A stretch of 63,919 nucleotides of DNA from an uncultured Prevotellaceae bacterium. Lineage in GTDB: Bacteria; Bacteroidota; Bacteroidia; Bacteroidales; Bacteroidaceae. A model generated the notes under the pieces. It was not told where the DNA came from. It saw nothing but the letters and a program-made list of their open reading frames with translations, and made no database searches. Below are positions 14,951 to 24,045 of this stretch, one piece after another (the stretch's first letter is position 1; each line of letters starts with the position of its first letter). The DNA lies in the NCBI GenBank assembly GCA_902781315.1, contig CACZIT010000014.1, forward strand, positions 1 through 63,919. The letters run 5' to 3'. A program made the position numbers and the translations under genes.

Positions 14951-17320
14951 ATGAAACAGAAACTACTCACAGCAACCGCCCTGATACTCGCTCTTGCTGC
15001 CAACACCAGCGCACAGACACCCGTCGCCCATTTCGACATGTCGCTCAACGCCAACGGTGCCGTCACCGAGAGCGTCAGCCAGCAGTCGTACAACGTCGTC
15101 TCGCAATTGCCAGCCTGCACCGCCACTGGCCTTGACGGCGACGCCCTTCGCTTCGACGGCTATAGCAATTACGTCGTGGCCAGCATGCCCGTCAGCACCT
15201 TCAGCACCACCGCGCTCACGCTGAGCGTCACCCTGGCTGCCGAGGCTTATCCTATGATGCGTGTCGAGGATGCCGAGGCCACACCCACCTATACCGCCAT
15301 CTGCAGCAACCTCGACGAGAGCGGAAAGAAAGGTCTGGCCCTCGAACTTTCCTCTCAGGGCGATGTGCGCCTGCGCTTCGGCTCGGCCACGGGCTTCCTC
15401 ATGACCGTTGCCGGCGAAAAGAAGCTGCCCCTCGGCCAGTGGGCAACGCTCACGGCCGTACTCGACAAGGCAAAGAATGCCGCCACGCTCTACCTGAATG
15501 GCGAGCAGATTGGCACCGGCCGCATGAGTCGTGCCGACATTGCCCACAGCACCTCCAGTTTCTATATTGGCAAGGATGCCACCGAACGGAAGTCGGGACC
15601 GTTCCTCATCAACACCTTCTGCGGACTCATCGACGACATCGCCGTCTACAACGAAGTGACCACGCCTACGGCTCCCGAGGTGGCTGCTGACCAGCGACCC
15701 GATTTCTCCTATCCCCTGTCGCGCTACGGCATCGGCGAGAACACTCAACTCTCCTTATGGCGCCCGCTGTTCCACGCCATGCCCACAGGCTCGTGGACCA
15801 ATGAGACCCACGGCATGACCTACAGCGACGGCCGCTACCACGTGTTCTTCCAGAAGAACCCCAACGGTCCCTACATGGCACGTCTGCACTGGGGGCACAT
15901 TTCCTCTGAGAACCTTTACGACTGGCGCGAGGAGCCCATCGCCATTGCTCCCGGTGAAGCCTACGACATCAAGGGCTGCTGGAGCGGCTGCGTCTACGAG
16001 GGTACCAACGGCACACCTAATATATTATATACCGCCGTCGACAACGCACGTGCCGTCATCGCTCACGCCACGCCTGCCGATGCTTCGCTCCTCGACTGGC
16101 AGAAGCAGGGCGTCATCATCAACGGCCGTCCGTCGGGACTCTCCGACGACTTCCGCGATCCTTACTACTTCACGGCTAACGGTGAGCAGTACGTCATCGT
16201 GGGCACGAGCAAGAATGGTGTCGGTGCCTGCACGCTGCACAAGCTGCAAAACGGCCAGTGGACCAACGACGGCAAGATTTTCTTCCAAGGCGGCAACCGC
16301 AACCAGCATGGCACCTTCTGGGAGATGCCCAACGTCACCCCGCTCTCCGACGGCCGCTACCTCTTCACCTGCACACCGCAGAACACCGGTGCCGGCGTGC
16401 GCACCCTCTGCTGGGTAGGCACCATTGGCAGCGACGGCACCTTCACGCCCGACGCCACTGGCGTGCAGTACCTCGAGCTGGGCGGCATCAGCCGCGACGG
16501 CTATGGTCTGCTCTCGCCCACCATCTATCAGAAGGACGGCAAGACGCTGCTCCTCGGAATCGTGCCCGACAAGCTGCCCACGCAGACCAACTACGAGATG
16601 GGATGGGCCCACAACTACTCGCTGCCGCGCGAACTTTCGGTCGATGCCAACGGCCTGCTGGTGCAGAAGCCCTACAGCGGTCTTGCCGCCATGCGCACCG
16701 AGACGGCCTTCAGCCAGACGCTCGCGCTGCAAGGCACGCAGTCGCTCGCGCCCGTCAGTGGTCGCCAGCTGGAGATTCGTGGCGAGTTCACCGTTGCCAC
16801 AGGCGAGTTCGGCTTCCACTTCCTGAAGTCGGGCAGCCAGCAGGCCACGCTCTCCTACGATGCCGACCGCGGCACCATCACCCTCGACCTCACCGCCCTG
16901 CAGCGCCAGAGCAACGACGGCGGCTCCTACAACGGCATCTACACCGCCACACTGCCCGAGAAGCCGAAGGCAGGCGAGAAACTCACGCTCCACCTCTTCC
17001 TCGACGGTTCCATTGCCGACATCTTCGTCAGCGACCGCTGGGCATTCTCCGTGCGCCTGTTCCCCACCGATGCCACTGCAACAGAGGCTGAAGCCTTCGC
17101 CACCGCCCAGACCGAGGCTACCCTCAACGCCTGGACGCTCGATGCCAAGCAGGAGTCAACAGGCATTGAAGCCTACTCCCAGCCCCTCCCTGAAGGGAAG
17201 GGGGCTCATGCCGCCGTCTACGACCTCTGCGGGCGCAAAATCGTCAATTGTAAATCCGTAAATCATCAATTGCCAAAGGGCGTCTACATCCAGAACGGAA
17301 AGAAAATCGTAAATTCGTAA
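14951..17320 (+). CDS. LamG-like plus GH32 protein with Glu in place of the nucleophile Asp
   Basis: Probable exported fructan-active GH32. Signal peptide 1-22; a concanavalin/LamG-like domain at about 23-240 (AHFDMSL, LDGDALRFDGYSNYV, IDDIAVYNE); a GH32 five-bladed propeller at about 262-570; and a beta-sandwich tail to about 735. The first acidic motif reads WTNETHG rather than WMNDPNG, so E285 replaces the usual nucleophile aspartate. The stabiliser D403 (FRDPYY) and acid/base E458 (FWEMPN) are kept. The C-terminus (VYDLCGRKIVN and KGVYIQNGKKIVNS) is the short tail seen on many Prevotella secreted proteins. A CCCCTCCC palindrome (17181-17206) and simple repeats encode the linker to this tail. 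It has its own operator-type promoter. Activity is uncertain: an altered specificity, a transferase or a binding protein. Confidence 0.82.
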   Translation: MKQKLLTATALILALAANTSAQTPVAHFDMSLNANGAVTESVSQQSYNVVSQLPACTATGLDGDALRFDGYSNYVVASMPVSTFSTTALTLSVTLAAEAYPMMRVEDAEATPTYTAICSNLDESGKKGLALELSSQGDVRLRFGSATGFLMTVAGEKKLPLGQWATLTAVLDKAKNAATLYLNGEQIGTGRMSRADIAHSTSSFYIGKDATERKSGPFLINTFCGLIDDIAVYNEVTTPTAPEVAADQRPDFSYPLSRYGIGENTQLSLWRPLFHAMPTGSWTNETHGMTYSDGRYHVFFQKNPNGPYMARLHWGHISSENLYDWREEPIAIAPGEAYDIKGCWSGCVYEGTNGTPNILYTAVDNARAVIAHATPADASLLDWQKQGVIINGRPSGLSDDFRDPYYFTANGEQYVIVGTSKNGVGACTLHKLQNGQWTNDGKIFFQGGNRNQHGTFWEMPNVTPLSDGRYLFTCTPQNTGAGVRTLCWVGTIGSDGTFTPDATGVQYLELGGISRDGYGLLSPTIYQKDGKTLLLGIVPDKLPTQTNYEMGWAHNYSLPRELSVDANGLLVQKPYSGLAAMRTETAFSQTLALQGTQSLAPVSGRQLEIRGEFTVATGEFGFHFLKSGSQQATLSYDADRGTITLDLTALQRQSNDGGSYNGIYTATLPEKPKAGEKLTLHLFLDGSIADIFVSDRWAFSVRLFPTDATATEAEAFATAQTEATLNAWTLDAKQESTGIEAYSQPLPEGKGAHAAVYDLCGRKIVNCKSVNHQLPKGVYIQNGKKIVNS
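17181..17206. repeat. Palindrome inside the GH32 C-terminal linker
   Basis: AGCCCCTCCC / GGGAAGGGGGCT around TGAA, read in frame as QPLPEGKG. Further short TAAATC-type repeats lie at about 17227-17336, partly coding and partly in the spacer to the next gene. Confidence 0.55.
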
Positions 17321-17341
17321 ATCGTAAATCCGTAAATCCCC

Positions 17342-17980
17342 ATGGTGCTCGACTCCCTCATCGTCATAGGTCTTGCCACCGTCAGTCTCGGAACCATCCA
17401 AGAGGCTGACGGTGTGCAGGAGCACACGTTCCTGCTGCGCAATGCCGGCAACAGCCCCGTGGCCGTCGTGCAGACCTACACCTCCTGCCACTGCACCACG
17501 GTAGAGGCTGAGCAGCCCGACGCGGGTGCAGCCGAGGTACTTCCTGGCGACACCATCGCGTTCACCCTGCGCTTCAATCCGCAGGGCAAGGGTGGCGACT
17601 TCGAGGAGACCGGCACCATCGTTTATGGCGCCACAGCGGCATCGCCACTGACGAAAGCCGAGGTGCACCACGTGCAGCTGTCGCTCACGGGCACCTGCAT
17701 CACCTCCGAGGAGTCGCTGCTGCGCCAGTTTCCCATCCGCGTGAGCGACCGTCTGCGTCTCTCCGCCAACCGCTTCGACCTCGGCATCATGCACGTAGGC
17801 GAAACCAAGCAGCGCACCGTCGTGCTGCTGCATCGCGACGATGGCGACCGCCGCGAGCCCGTCACCGTGACTTTTTCCCCCTCGGCCGACACCCCGAAGG
17901 GGCTACAACACATCGACTATCCCATTGGCACCCCTGGCCAGGAAGGACTCACCATCAGGCTTGATGTTGTCGTGAAATAA
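17342..17980 (+). CDS. DUF1573-family protein
   Basis: 212 residues with two immunoglobulin-like halves and the cysteine motif TSCHCTT that is typical of DUF1573 proteins in Bacteroidetes, which are often found near secreted or periplasmic systems. Function of the family is not established. No clear signal peptide is seen: the start is MVLDSLIVIGLATVSLG, only weakly hydrophobic, so the true start may differ. It begins 21 bp after the GH32 stop across a TAAATC-type repeat, so co-transcription with that GH32 is likely. Confidence 0.7.
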   Translation: MVLDSLIVIGLATVSLGTIQEADGVQEHTFLLRNAGNSPVAVVQTYTSCHCTTVEAEQPDAGAAEVLPGDTIAFTLRFNPQGKGGDFEETGTIVYGATAASPLTKAEVHHVQLSLTGTCITSEESLLRQFPIRVSDRLRLSANRFDLGIMHVGETKQRTVVLLHRDDGDRREPVTVTFSPSADTPKGLQHIDYPIGTPGQEGLTIRLDVVVK

Positions 17981-18070
17981 AAAACTTTCGATTTTTTTTG
18001 CCTTATTCAAATCTATTTTCGTAATTTTGGCTACGCCGAAAATACTTTCGCTCGAAAAAACTCAAATAAA

Positions 18071-18103
18071 TTTGGTTTTTCGCTCACTTATTCGTATTTT
18101 TGC
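18071..18103 (+). promoter_or_regulatory. Promoter of HTCS 2, fixes the start codon
   Basis: TTTG (18071-18074), 20 bp, then TATTTTTGC (18095-18103). An in-frame TTG at 18100 lies inside the -7 box and cannot be the start, so translation begins at ATG 18121 or 18130. Confidence 0.75.
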
Positions 18104-18120
18104 CATCAAAACGAAAAAAG

Positions 18121-20379
18121 ATGACCGCCATGCGAAAACAAATATTCATTTGCCTCTCGATTCTGGCAACGCTTGTTGCCTGCACAGATGGACAATCCTA
18201 CAAGATTGCCGTGTCGCAATGTGCCTCAGGCCAGTGGCGCGAGAAGGTGAACCGCGAGATGCTAGCCGCCCAGCACCTCTACGACCAGAACGTCAGCGTG
18301 AGCATCTACGACGCGCAGGACAATCCCACGCGTCAGATTCAGCAAATCGACAGTCTCTCGCAGGCCGGCATCGACCTCTTGGTCGTGGCTCCCACCGAGT
18401 CGGCACCCATGGCCGAAGCCATTGCCCGCGTAAAGGCAAAGGGCATCCCCGTGATTTTCTTCGACCGCACGGCCGACACCGACGACTATGCAGCCTTCAT
18501 CGGCGGCAACAACACCGAGGCGGGCAATGCTGTGGGGCGCTATGCCGTGAGCCTGACCCGCGACGTGAGCGGCCACCGGCCGCGCGTGCTGGAGGTGACT
18601 GCCGCCATGACCACCTCGCCCGCCCAGGAGCGCCACCGCGGCTTTGCGCAGGCCATGCAGGGCCACGGCGAGTTCGACTACGTTTCCGTCAATAGCGACT
18701 GGGATGCCCAAAACACCTATAAGGCTGTTCGCCAGCAAATAGCCTCCGGGCTCACACCCGACATCATATTCTGCCACAACGACGCCATGGGCATGGGAGC
18801 CTACAAGGCCGTCAGCGAGGCGAAGCTGCAAGCGAAGGTGAAGATTCTGGGCATCGACGGCATGCCCGACGAGGGCATTGCCTACGTGCAGCAAGGCAAG
18901 CTGGCCGGCACCTACGTCTATCCCACGCATGGCGACGAGATCATCCGCCTGGCGCTCAACATCCTCACCCATCAGCCCTACGAGCGCACCAACTACATGA
19001 GCAGCGTGATGGTCACTCCCGACAATGCCAACATCATCGCCATGAACAGCCGGGAGCTCATCAAGCAGAACGACGACCTCATCACCATTCAGGACAAGCT
19101 GGAGAACTACTTCGGACTCTATAAGTCTCAGCGCCGCGTGCTCATCGGCAGCTTCGTGAGCATCCTGTTGCTCGTGGCGGCGCTGTTGGTGTTCTGGCGA
19201 GCCATCAAGCGAACACGCCGCGCAGCCGCCGAGACGCGCAAGGCCCACGAACAGCAGAAGCGCCTGAACGAGGAGCAGACACGTTTCTACACCAATGCCA
19301 GCCACCAGCTGAAGACTCCGCTCACGCTCATTGCCGGCCCCGTGGGCAAGCTGATGGACAGCCCCACGCTGAAGGGCTCCGACCGCTCACTGATGGATAT
19401 CGTCAGCCGCAACGTCAGCCAACTGGAAGGCCTTGTCTCTAACGTACTGAACTTCCGCAAGGAAATGGCCAACATGGTGAGCGACGCATCGCTTGCCAAA
19501 GACGCCCCCCTCCCTAAAGACCCTAAAGACCTTAAAAACCTTAAAATCCCCAACACCGCCGCCGACACTGAGCAACTGAAGGAAGGCCGCCTTGCCCACC
19601 TGAAGCAAGAAGATGCCGAGGAGCTCTCCACCATTCTTGTCGTCGACGACAATGCCGACATGCGCCTCTACCTGCGCACGCTGCTTGGCGACAAGTTCTA
19701 CGTGCTGGAGGCCAACGACGGCCAGAGCGGACTGCGCATCGCCCGCGAGCTGGTGCCCGACCTGGTGGTAAGCGACGTGATGATGCCGGTTATGGATGGT
19801 CTGCAGTTCTGCCGCCACCTGAAGGAGGATGCCATCACGAGCCACATTCCCGTCATCTTGCTCACGGCCCGAAGCGAGGAGAGTCAGCAGATAGAGGGCT
19901 ACGAGCATGGTGCCGACGCCTACCTGACGAAGCCCTTCTCGGCCGACGTGCTCGTGGCGCGCATCTACAACCTGCTGAAGAGCCGACGCCAGTTGTTCGA
20001 AAATCACGACGAGCGTGAGAAGGGGCAAGAAGAGGAGCCCGTGAAGCTCAGCACGCAGGACAAGCTCTTCACCGACGCGCTGAAGGAAGCCATCCACAAG
20101 AACATGCAGAATCCCAATCTGAAGATGGACGACCTGGGCGACGAGCTCGGTCTGAGTCGCGTGCAGTTATATAGAAAGGTGAAGGCGCTGACGGGTCTCT
20201 CGCCCGTAGAGTTGCTGCGCCAGATGCGCCTGCAGCGCGGCCGCACCCTGCTGCAGACCACCACGAAGACGGTCAACGAGATTGCCTACGAGGTGGGCTT
20301 CGGCACGCCCGGCTACTTCTCCAGTTGTTTCAAGAAGCAGTATGGCCAGTATCCCACCGACCTGCGCACAGGCATGTAA
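18121..20379 (+). CDS. Hybrid two-component regulator 2 (periplasmic sugar-binding sensor, HisKA, receiver, AraC), no ATPase domain
   Basis: Paralogue of HTCS 1 with the same order: signal/lipobox-like start (LVAC), LacI/ribose-binding-like sensor (about 25-310, KIAVSQCASG, FFDRTADTDDYAAFIGGNN), membrane helix near 340-362, HisKA with H395 (ASHQLKTPLT), receiver with D552 (VSDVMMPVMDG) and AraC DNA-binding domain (about 645-753). As in HTCS 1, the chain runs from the second HisKA helix (NVLNFRKEMAN) into about 55 low-complexity residues and then the receiver; no HATPase domain is visible. Part of that linker is encoded by a 9-nt repeat (CCTAAAGAC-like, about 19512-19550). ATG 18121 is used; ATG 18130 is equally possible. 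It probably controls the neighbouring fructan operons. Confidence 0.88.
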   Translation: MTAMRKQIFICLSILATLVACTDGQSYKIAVSQCASGQWREKVNREMLAAQHLYDQNVSVSIYDAQDNPTRQIQQIDSLSQAGIDLLVVAPTESAPMAEAIARVKAKGIPVIFFDRTADTDDYAAFIGGNNTEAGNAVGRYAVSLTRDVSGHRPRVLEVTAAMTTSPAQERHRGFAQAMQGHGEFDYVSVNSDWDAQNTYKAVRQQIASGLTPDIIFCHNDAMGMGAYKAVSEAKLQAKVKILGIDGMPDEGIAYVQQGKLAGTYVYPTHGDEIIRLALNILTHQPYERTNYMSSVMVTPDNANIIAMNSRELIKQNDDLITIQDKLENYFGLYKSQRRVLIGSFVSILLLVAALLVFWRAIKRTRRAAAETRKAHEQQKRLNEEQTRFYTNASHQLKTPLTLIAGPVGKLMDSPTLKGSDRSLMDIVSRNVSQLEGLVSNVLNFRKEMANMVSDASLAKDAPLPKDPKDLKNLKIPNTAADTEQLKEGRLAHLKQEDAEELSTILVVDDNADMRLYLRTLLGDKFYVLEANDGQSGLRIARELVPDLVVSDVMMPVMDGLQFCRHLKEDAITSHIPVILLTARSEESQQIEGYEHGADAYLTKPFSADVLVARIYNLLKSRRQLFENHDEREKGQEEEPVKLSTQDKLFTDALKEAIHKNMQNPNLKMDDLGDELGLSRVQLYRKVKALTGLSPVELLRQMRLQRGRTLLQTTTKTVNEIAYEVGFGTPGYFSSCFKKQYGQYPTDLRTGM

Positions 20380-20398
20380 ACTGATTCGACACAGTCTT

Positions 20399-20508
20399 TC
20401 CGTCACTTCACTTTAGTAACACCGTCACTTTACTAAGGTGAAGTGATTATTTTACTATAGTGAAGTGATCGTTTTACTATAGTGAAGTGATCGCTTTACT
20501 ATAGTGAA
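20399..20508. repeat. 22-bp period array, locus 2
   Basis: Five consecutive 22-bp units (20399-20420, 20421-20442, 20443-20464, 20465-20486, 20487-20508). The last three are nearly identical, with core TTTTACTATAGTGAA, itself a near-palindrome; the first two are related (CCGTCACTTYACT). It starts 20 bp after the HTCS 2 stop. Confidence 0.75.
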
Positions 20509-20540
20509 ATTCTCAGAACCCATACCTTTGAACCCGCTAA

Positions 20541-20672
20541 AGCATAGGTCTTGTCCCCCATAAGCAATGCTCCAGTACCCCAAGAGCATTGCTCCTGAAA
20601 TCAAAAGCAATGCTTCCATGACTCCAAAGCAATGTTCTTTCAACGTTAGGGCATTGCAATTGTTTCGCCAAT
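20541..20672. repeat. About 22-bp period array, locus 3
   Basis: Units start with AGCATAGG, AGCAATGCT, AGCATTGCT, AGCAATGCT, AGCAATGTT and GGCATTGC at spacings of 22, 22, 21, 22 and 22 bp. AGCAATGCT and AGCATTGCT are reverse complements, so units alternate in orientation. The rest of the 20380-20886 gap holds array locus 2, the operator and the promoter. Confidence 0.65.
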
Positions 20673-20775
20673 AGCATAAAGAATACCGTCGTTACCCAAC
20701 ACCTACAGCCACGAAACCCATCAACAAAGGGGAGTCAACAAATCGGACTTTATTGTCAACGATTGTTTCGTGAAT

Positions 20776-20837
20776 CAATTTTACACGTTTACGAACGATA
20801 TTTGTTAATCATCTGCGCGTTTATTTAGTACTTTTGC
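20776..20837 (+). promoter_or_regulatory. Operator and -7 box of the susC2 operon
   Basis: ATATTTG (20798-20804) preceded by GAACG lies exactly 31 bp before TACTTTTGC (20829-20837). A weaker partner CAATTTT/AATTTTA (20776-20783) lies about 21-22 bp upstream. It is the most diverged of the four related operators. Confidence 0.55.
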
Positions 20838-20886
20838 GGCAGAATTAATTCAAAAACCTAATTACTAACAAAAAAATCATTCGCAA

Positions 20887-23800
20887 ATGGAAAAGCAGAA
20901 AACATTTTCAGCTCAAGGCCTGACACGCCGGCTGATGCTGTCGTTCCTCTTCCTTCTGGCAAGCACCCTTGCTTTTGCTCAGACCGAAGCCAGCGGCACC
21001 ATCGTCGACAACACAGGCGAACCCATCATCGGAGCTACCGTCATGGAGAAAGGCACCTCAAACGGTACCGTGACCGACATCGACGGCAACTTCCGTCTGA
21101 AGACTGCTTCCGGGTCGACGCTCGTCATCTCCTACATTGGCTTTGCCACTCAGGAGTTGCCAGCGCAGGCAGGCATGCAGATTACGATGACCGACGACAC
21201 CAACGAACTCAACGAGGTGGTCGTCACTGGTTATCAAGTGCAGCGTAAGGCCGACCTCACGGGCGCGGTCAGTGTCGTGAACGTCGACGAACTGCAGAAG
21301 CAGAACGAGAACAACCCCATGAAAGCACTTCAGGGCCGCGTTCCCGGTATGAACATCTCGGCCGACGGTAACCCTTCAGGTGCCGCCACCGTACGTATTC
21401 GTGGTAACGGTACGCTCAACGACAACGATCCGCTCTACATCATCGACGGTGTGCCCACGAAGGCAGGCATGCACGAGCTCAACGGCAACGACATTGAGTC
21501 CATCCAGGTGCTGAAGGATGCCGCCTCGGCCAGCATCTACGGTTCGCGCGCTGCCAATGGCGTGATCATCATCACCACGAAGAAAGGTAAGGACGGAAAG
21601 GTACGCGTAGACTTCGACGGCTCTATTGCCGCTTCGATGTATGCCCACCGCATGAAGGTGCTCAATGCCGAGCAGTGGGGTCAGGCTTTCTGGCAGGCTC
21701 GCGTCAATGACCACCTCGATCCCAACAACAACAATCTGGGCTACCGCTTCGACTGGGGCTACGACCAGCAGGGCAACCCGCAGCTCAACAGCGTCATCAT
21801 GAGCAAGTATCTCGATGCCGCCAACACCGTTGAGGCTGCCAATACCGACTGGTTCGACGAGTCCACACGCACGGGCGTCGTACAGAACTACAATGTCAGC
21901 GTGAGCAACGGCAACGAGCGCGGCTCAGCCTTCTTCTCGCTGGGCTACTATAAGAACCTCGGTGTGATCAAGACCTCCGACTTCGAGCGCTACTCCGCCC
22001 GTATGAACACCGAGTACAAGCTCATTGGCGACGTGCTCTCCATCGGCGAGAACTTCACGCTGAACCGCACCAGCGAAGTGGGTGCTCCCGGCGGATTCCT
22101 TGAGAATGCCCTGCAGTTCAATCCCAACTACCCCATCTACAACACAGCTGGCGAGTTTGCCAACCTCACCGGTGGCTATGCCGACCGTGAGAACCCGCGC
22201 TCAACGCTCTCGCGCAACGCCGACAACCGCTACACCTATTGGCGCACATTCGGCGACGTGCATCTGAACCTGGCTCCGTTCAAGGGCTTCAACCTGCGCA
22301 CCACCTTCGGTATTGACTACAGCCAGAAGCAGCAGCGCATCTTCACCTATCCGCTCCTCAACGGCAACGTGGCCCGCGACGAGAATGGTGTCGAGGCCAA
22401 GCAGGAGCACTGGATGAAGTGGATGTGGAACGCCGTGGCAACCTATAACATCGAAGTGGGCCTGCATCGTGCCGACGCACTGCTTGGTGTTGAGCTCAAC
22501 CGTCAGGACGATGTCTGGTTCTCAGGCTATCGTCAGAACTACGACGTGCTGAACACCGACTATATGTGGCCCAGCGCCGGTGCTGAGGGCACCGACAAGG
22601 CCTACGGTTCCGGTTCAGGCTTCTCGCTGGTGTCGTTCTTCGGAAAGGTCAACTACACCTATGCCGACCGCTACCTGGCCTCCGTCACCGTGCGTCGCGA
22701 CGGTTCGAGCCGCTTCGGTAAGAACAATAAATATGGTACGTTCCCCTCGGTGTCGCTCGGATGGCGCATCAGCGAGGAGGCATGGATGAAGAACACGAAG
22801 TCGTGGCTCGACAATCTGAAGCTGCGCGCATCGTGGGGACAGACCGGTAACCAGGAGATCTCGAACACCGCACGCTACACCCTCTACACCACAACGGGTA
22901 GCCTGAACTTCGGCGGCGACTCCTACAACACCGGTTACGACATTCAGGGCTCGAACGGCGGCCGCATCCTTGACAGCGGTTTCAAGCGCAACCAGATTGG
23001 CAACGACAACATCAAGTGGGAGACCACCACGCAGACCAACATCGGTCTGGACTTCGGCTTCCTGGGCAACTCGCTCTATGGTAGCTTCGACTGGTACAAC
23101 AAGAAGACCACCGACATCCTTGTCAACATGCCCGGCGTAGGCGTCATGGGTGAAGGCAGTGCCATGTGGATCAACGCCGGCGAGATGCTCAACCGCGGTA
23201 TCGAGCTCACACTGGGCTATCGCGGCAAGGCAGGCGACTTCCAGTACGACCTCACTGCCAACCTCGGCACCAACCGCAACAAGATCACCAAGCTGCCCGA
23301 GACCATCGCTGCCCGCGGCACCTTCGGCGGTAACGGCGTGAAGAGCGTCGTCGACCATCCCATGGGTGCTCAGGTGGGCTACATCTTCGATGGTATCTTC
23401 CAGAATCAGGAGGAGGTCGACAACCATGCCCATCAGGAGGGCGCCGGCGTAGGCCGCATGCGCTTCCTTGACCTGAACAACGACGGCTATATCACCGAGG
23501 CCGACCAGGACTGGATCTACGATCCCACGCCCGACTTCACCTACGGTCTGAATGCCTATCTGCAGTATAAGAACTTCGACTTCACGATGTTCTGGCAGGG
23601 CATGCAGGGCAACGACGTCATCACCATCGACTACAAGCGCCAGACCGACCTCTGGGCAGGCGTCAACGTGCCTAACCTGAACAAGGGCATCCGCGTGCTC
23701 GACGCATGGAGCCCCAGCAACACCGGCTCCACCATTCCGGCTCTGACCACCATGGACACCAACAACGAGACCCGTGTGTCGTCCTACTACGTGGAGAACG

Positions 23801-24015
23801 GCTCGTTCCTGAAGCTGCGCACCATCCAGTTCGGCTACAACCTCCCCACCGACCTGGTGAAGAAGCTCTACATGCAGCGCCTGCGCGTCTACGTGTCGGC
23901 CCAGAACCTGCTCACCATCAAGAGCAAGAACTTCACTGGAGTGGATCCTGAGGTGCCGACGTTTGGCTATCCTATTCCTCTGAACGTGACCTTCGGTCTT
24001 AACGTATCTTTCTAA
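20887..24015 (+). CDS. SusC-like TonB-dependent outer-membrane transporter 2
   Basis: Second fructan-locus SusC, 1042 residues. It has a signal peptide 1-31, carboxypeptidase-regulatory-like domain, plug start NEVVVTGYQVQRKADLTGA, plug (ATVRIRG, YIIDGVP, SIYGSRAANGVIIITTKKGK) and a barrel ending FGLNVSF. The first 51 residues are identical to SusC 1 and the next 80 are very similar, then similarity drops sharply in the plug and barrel. That pattern suggests that the region contacting export and TonB machinery is shared or exchanged while the substrate region has diverged, for example levan versus inulin. It leads an operon with SusD 2, a DUF4960-like lipoprotein and two GH32 genes. Confidence 0.95.
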   Translation: MEKQKTFSAQGLTRRLMLSFLFLLASTLAFAQTEASGTIVDNTGEPIIGATVMEKGTSNGTVTDIDGNFRLKTASGSTLVISYIGFATQELPAQAGMQITMTDDTNELNEVVVTGYQVQRKADLTGAVSVVNVDELQKQNENNPMKALQGRVPGMNISADGNPSGAATVRIRGNGTLNDNDPLYIIDGVPTKAGMHELNGNDIESIQVLKDAASASIYGSRAANGVIIITTKKGKDGKVRVDFDGSIAASMYAHRMKVLNAEQWGQAFWQARVNDHLDPNNNNLGYRFDWGYDQQGNPQLNSVIMSKYLDAANTVEAANTDWFDESTRTGVVQNYNVSVSNGNERGSAFFSLGYYKNLGVIKTSDFERYSARMNTEYKLIGDVLSIGENFTLNRTSEVGAPGGFLENALQFNPNYPIYNTAGEFANLTGGYADRENPRSTLSRNADNRYTYWRTFGDVHLNLAPFKGFNLRTTFGIDYSQKQQRIFTYPLLNGNVARDENGVEAKQEHWMKWMWNAVATYNIEVGLHRADALLGVELNRQDDVWFSGYRQNYDVLNTDYMWPSAGAEGTDKAYGSGSGFSLVSFFGKVNYTYADRYLASVTVRRDGSSRFGKNNKYGTFPSVSLGWRISEEAWMKNTKSWLDNLKLRASWGQTGNQEISNTARYTLYTTTGSLNFGGDSYNTGYDIQGSNGGRILDSGFKRNQIGNDNIKWETTTQTNIGLDFGFLGNSLYGSFDWYNKKTTDILVNMPGVGVMGEGSAMWINAGEMLNRGIELTLGYRGKAGDFQYDLTANLGTNRNKITKLPETIAARGTFGGNGVKSVVDHPMGAQVGYIFDGIFQNQEEVDNHAHQEGAGVGRMRFLDLNNDGYITEADQDWIYDPTPDFTYGLNAYLQYKNFDFTMFWQGMQGNDVITIDYKRQTDLWAGVNVPNLNKGIRVLDAWSPSNTGSTIPALTTMDTNNETRVSSYYVENGSFLKLRTIQFGYNLPTDLVKKLYMQRLRVYVSAQNLLTIKSKNFTGVDPEVPTFGYPIPLNVTFGLNVSF

Positions 24016-24045
24016 TTGAGAATTGAAAATTGAAAATTGACAATT
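24014..24045. repeat. Short repeat spacer between susC2 and susD2
   Basis: Three to four copies of AATTGA(G/A)A/AAATTGA-type 8-mers fill the intergenic space and end next to the SusD start codon. Confidence 0.5.

Noticed and set aside
18100-18120. TTG start for HTCS 2
   Set aside because: The codon is part of the -7 promoter box, upstream of the expected transcription start.
20455-20643. 62-codon minus-strand frame in the HTCS 2 - susC2 gap
   Set aside because: It lies entirely in the 22-bp repeat arrays and has no family similarity or ribosome-binding site.
20399-20672. CRISPR array
   Set aside because: Units of 22 bp abut each other with no unique spacers, no leader and no cas genes; sequence differs gradually between units.
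7735-24015. Possibility that the two SusC genes are an assembly duplication
   Set aside because: Barrels, SusD partners and downstream genes differ strongly, so these are two real loci.
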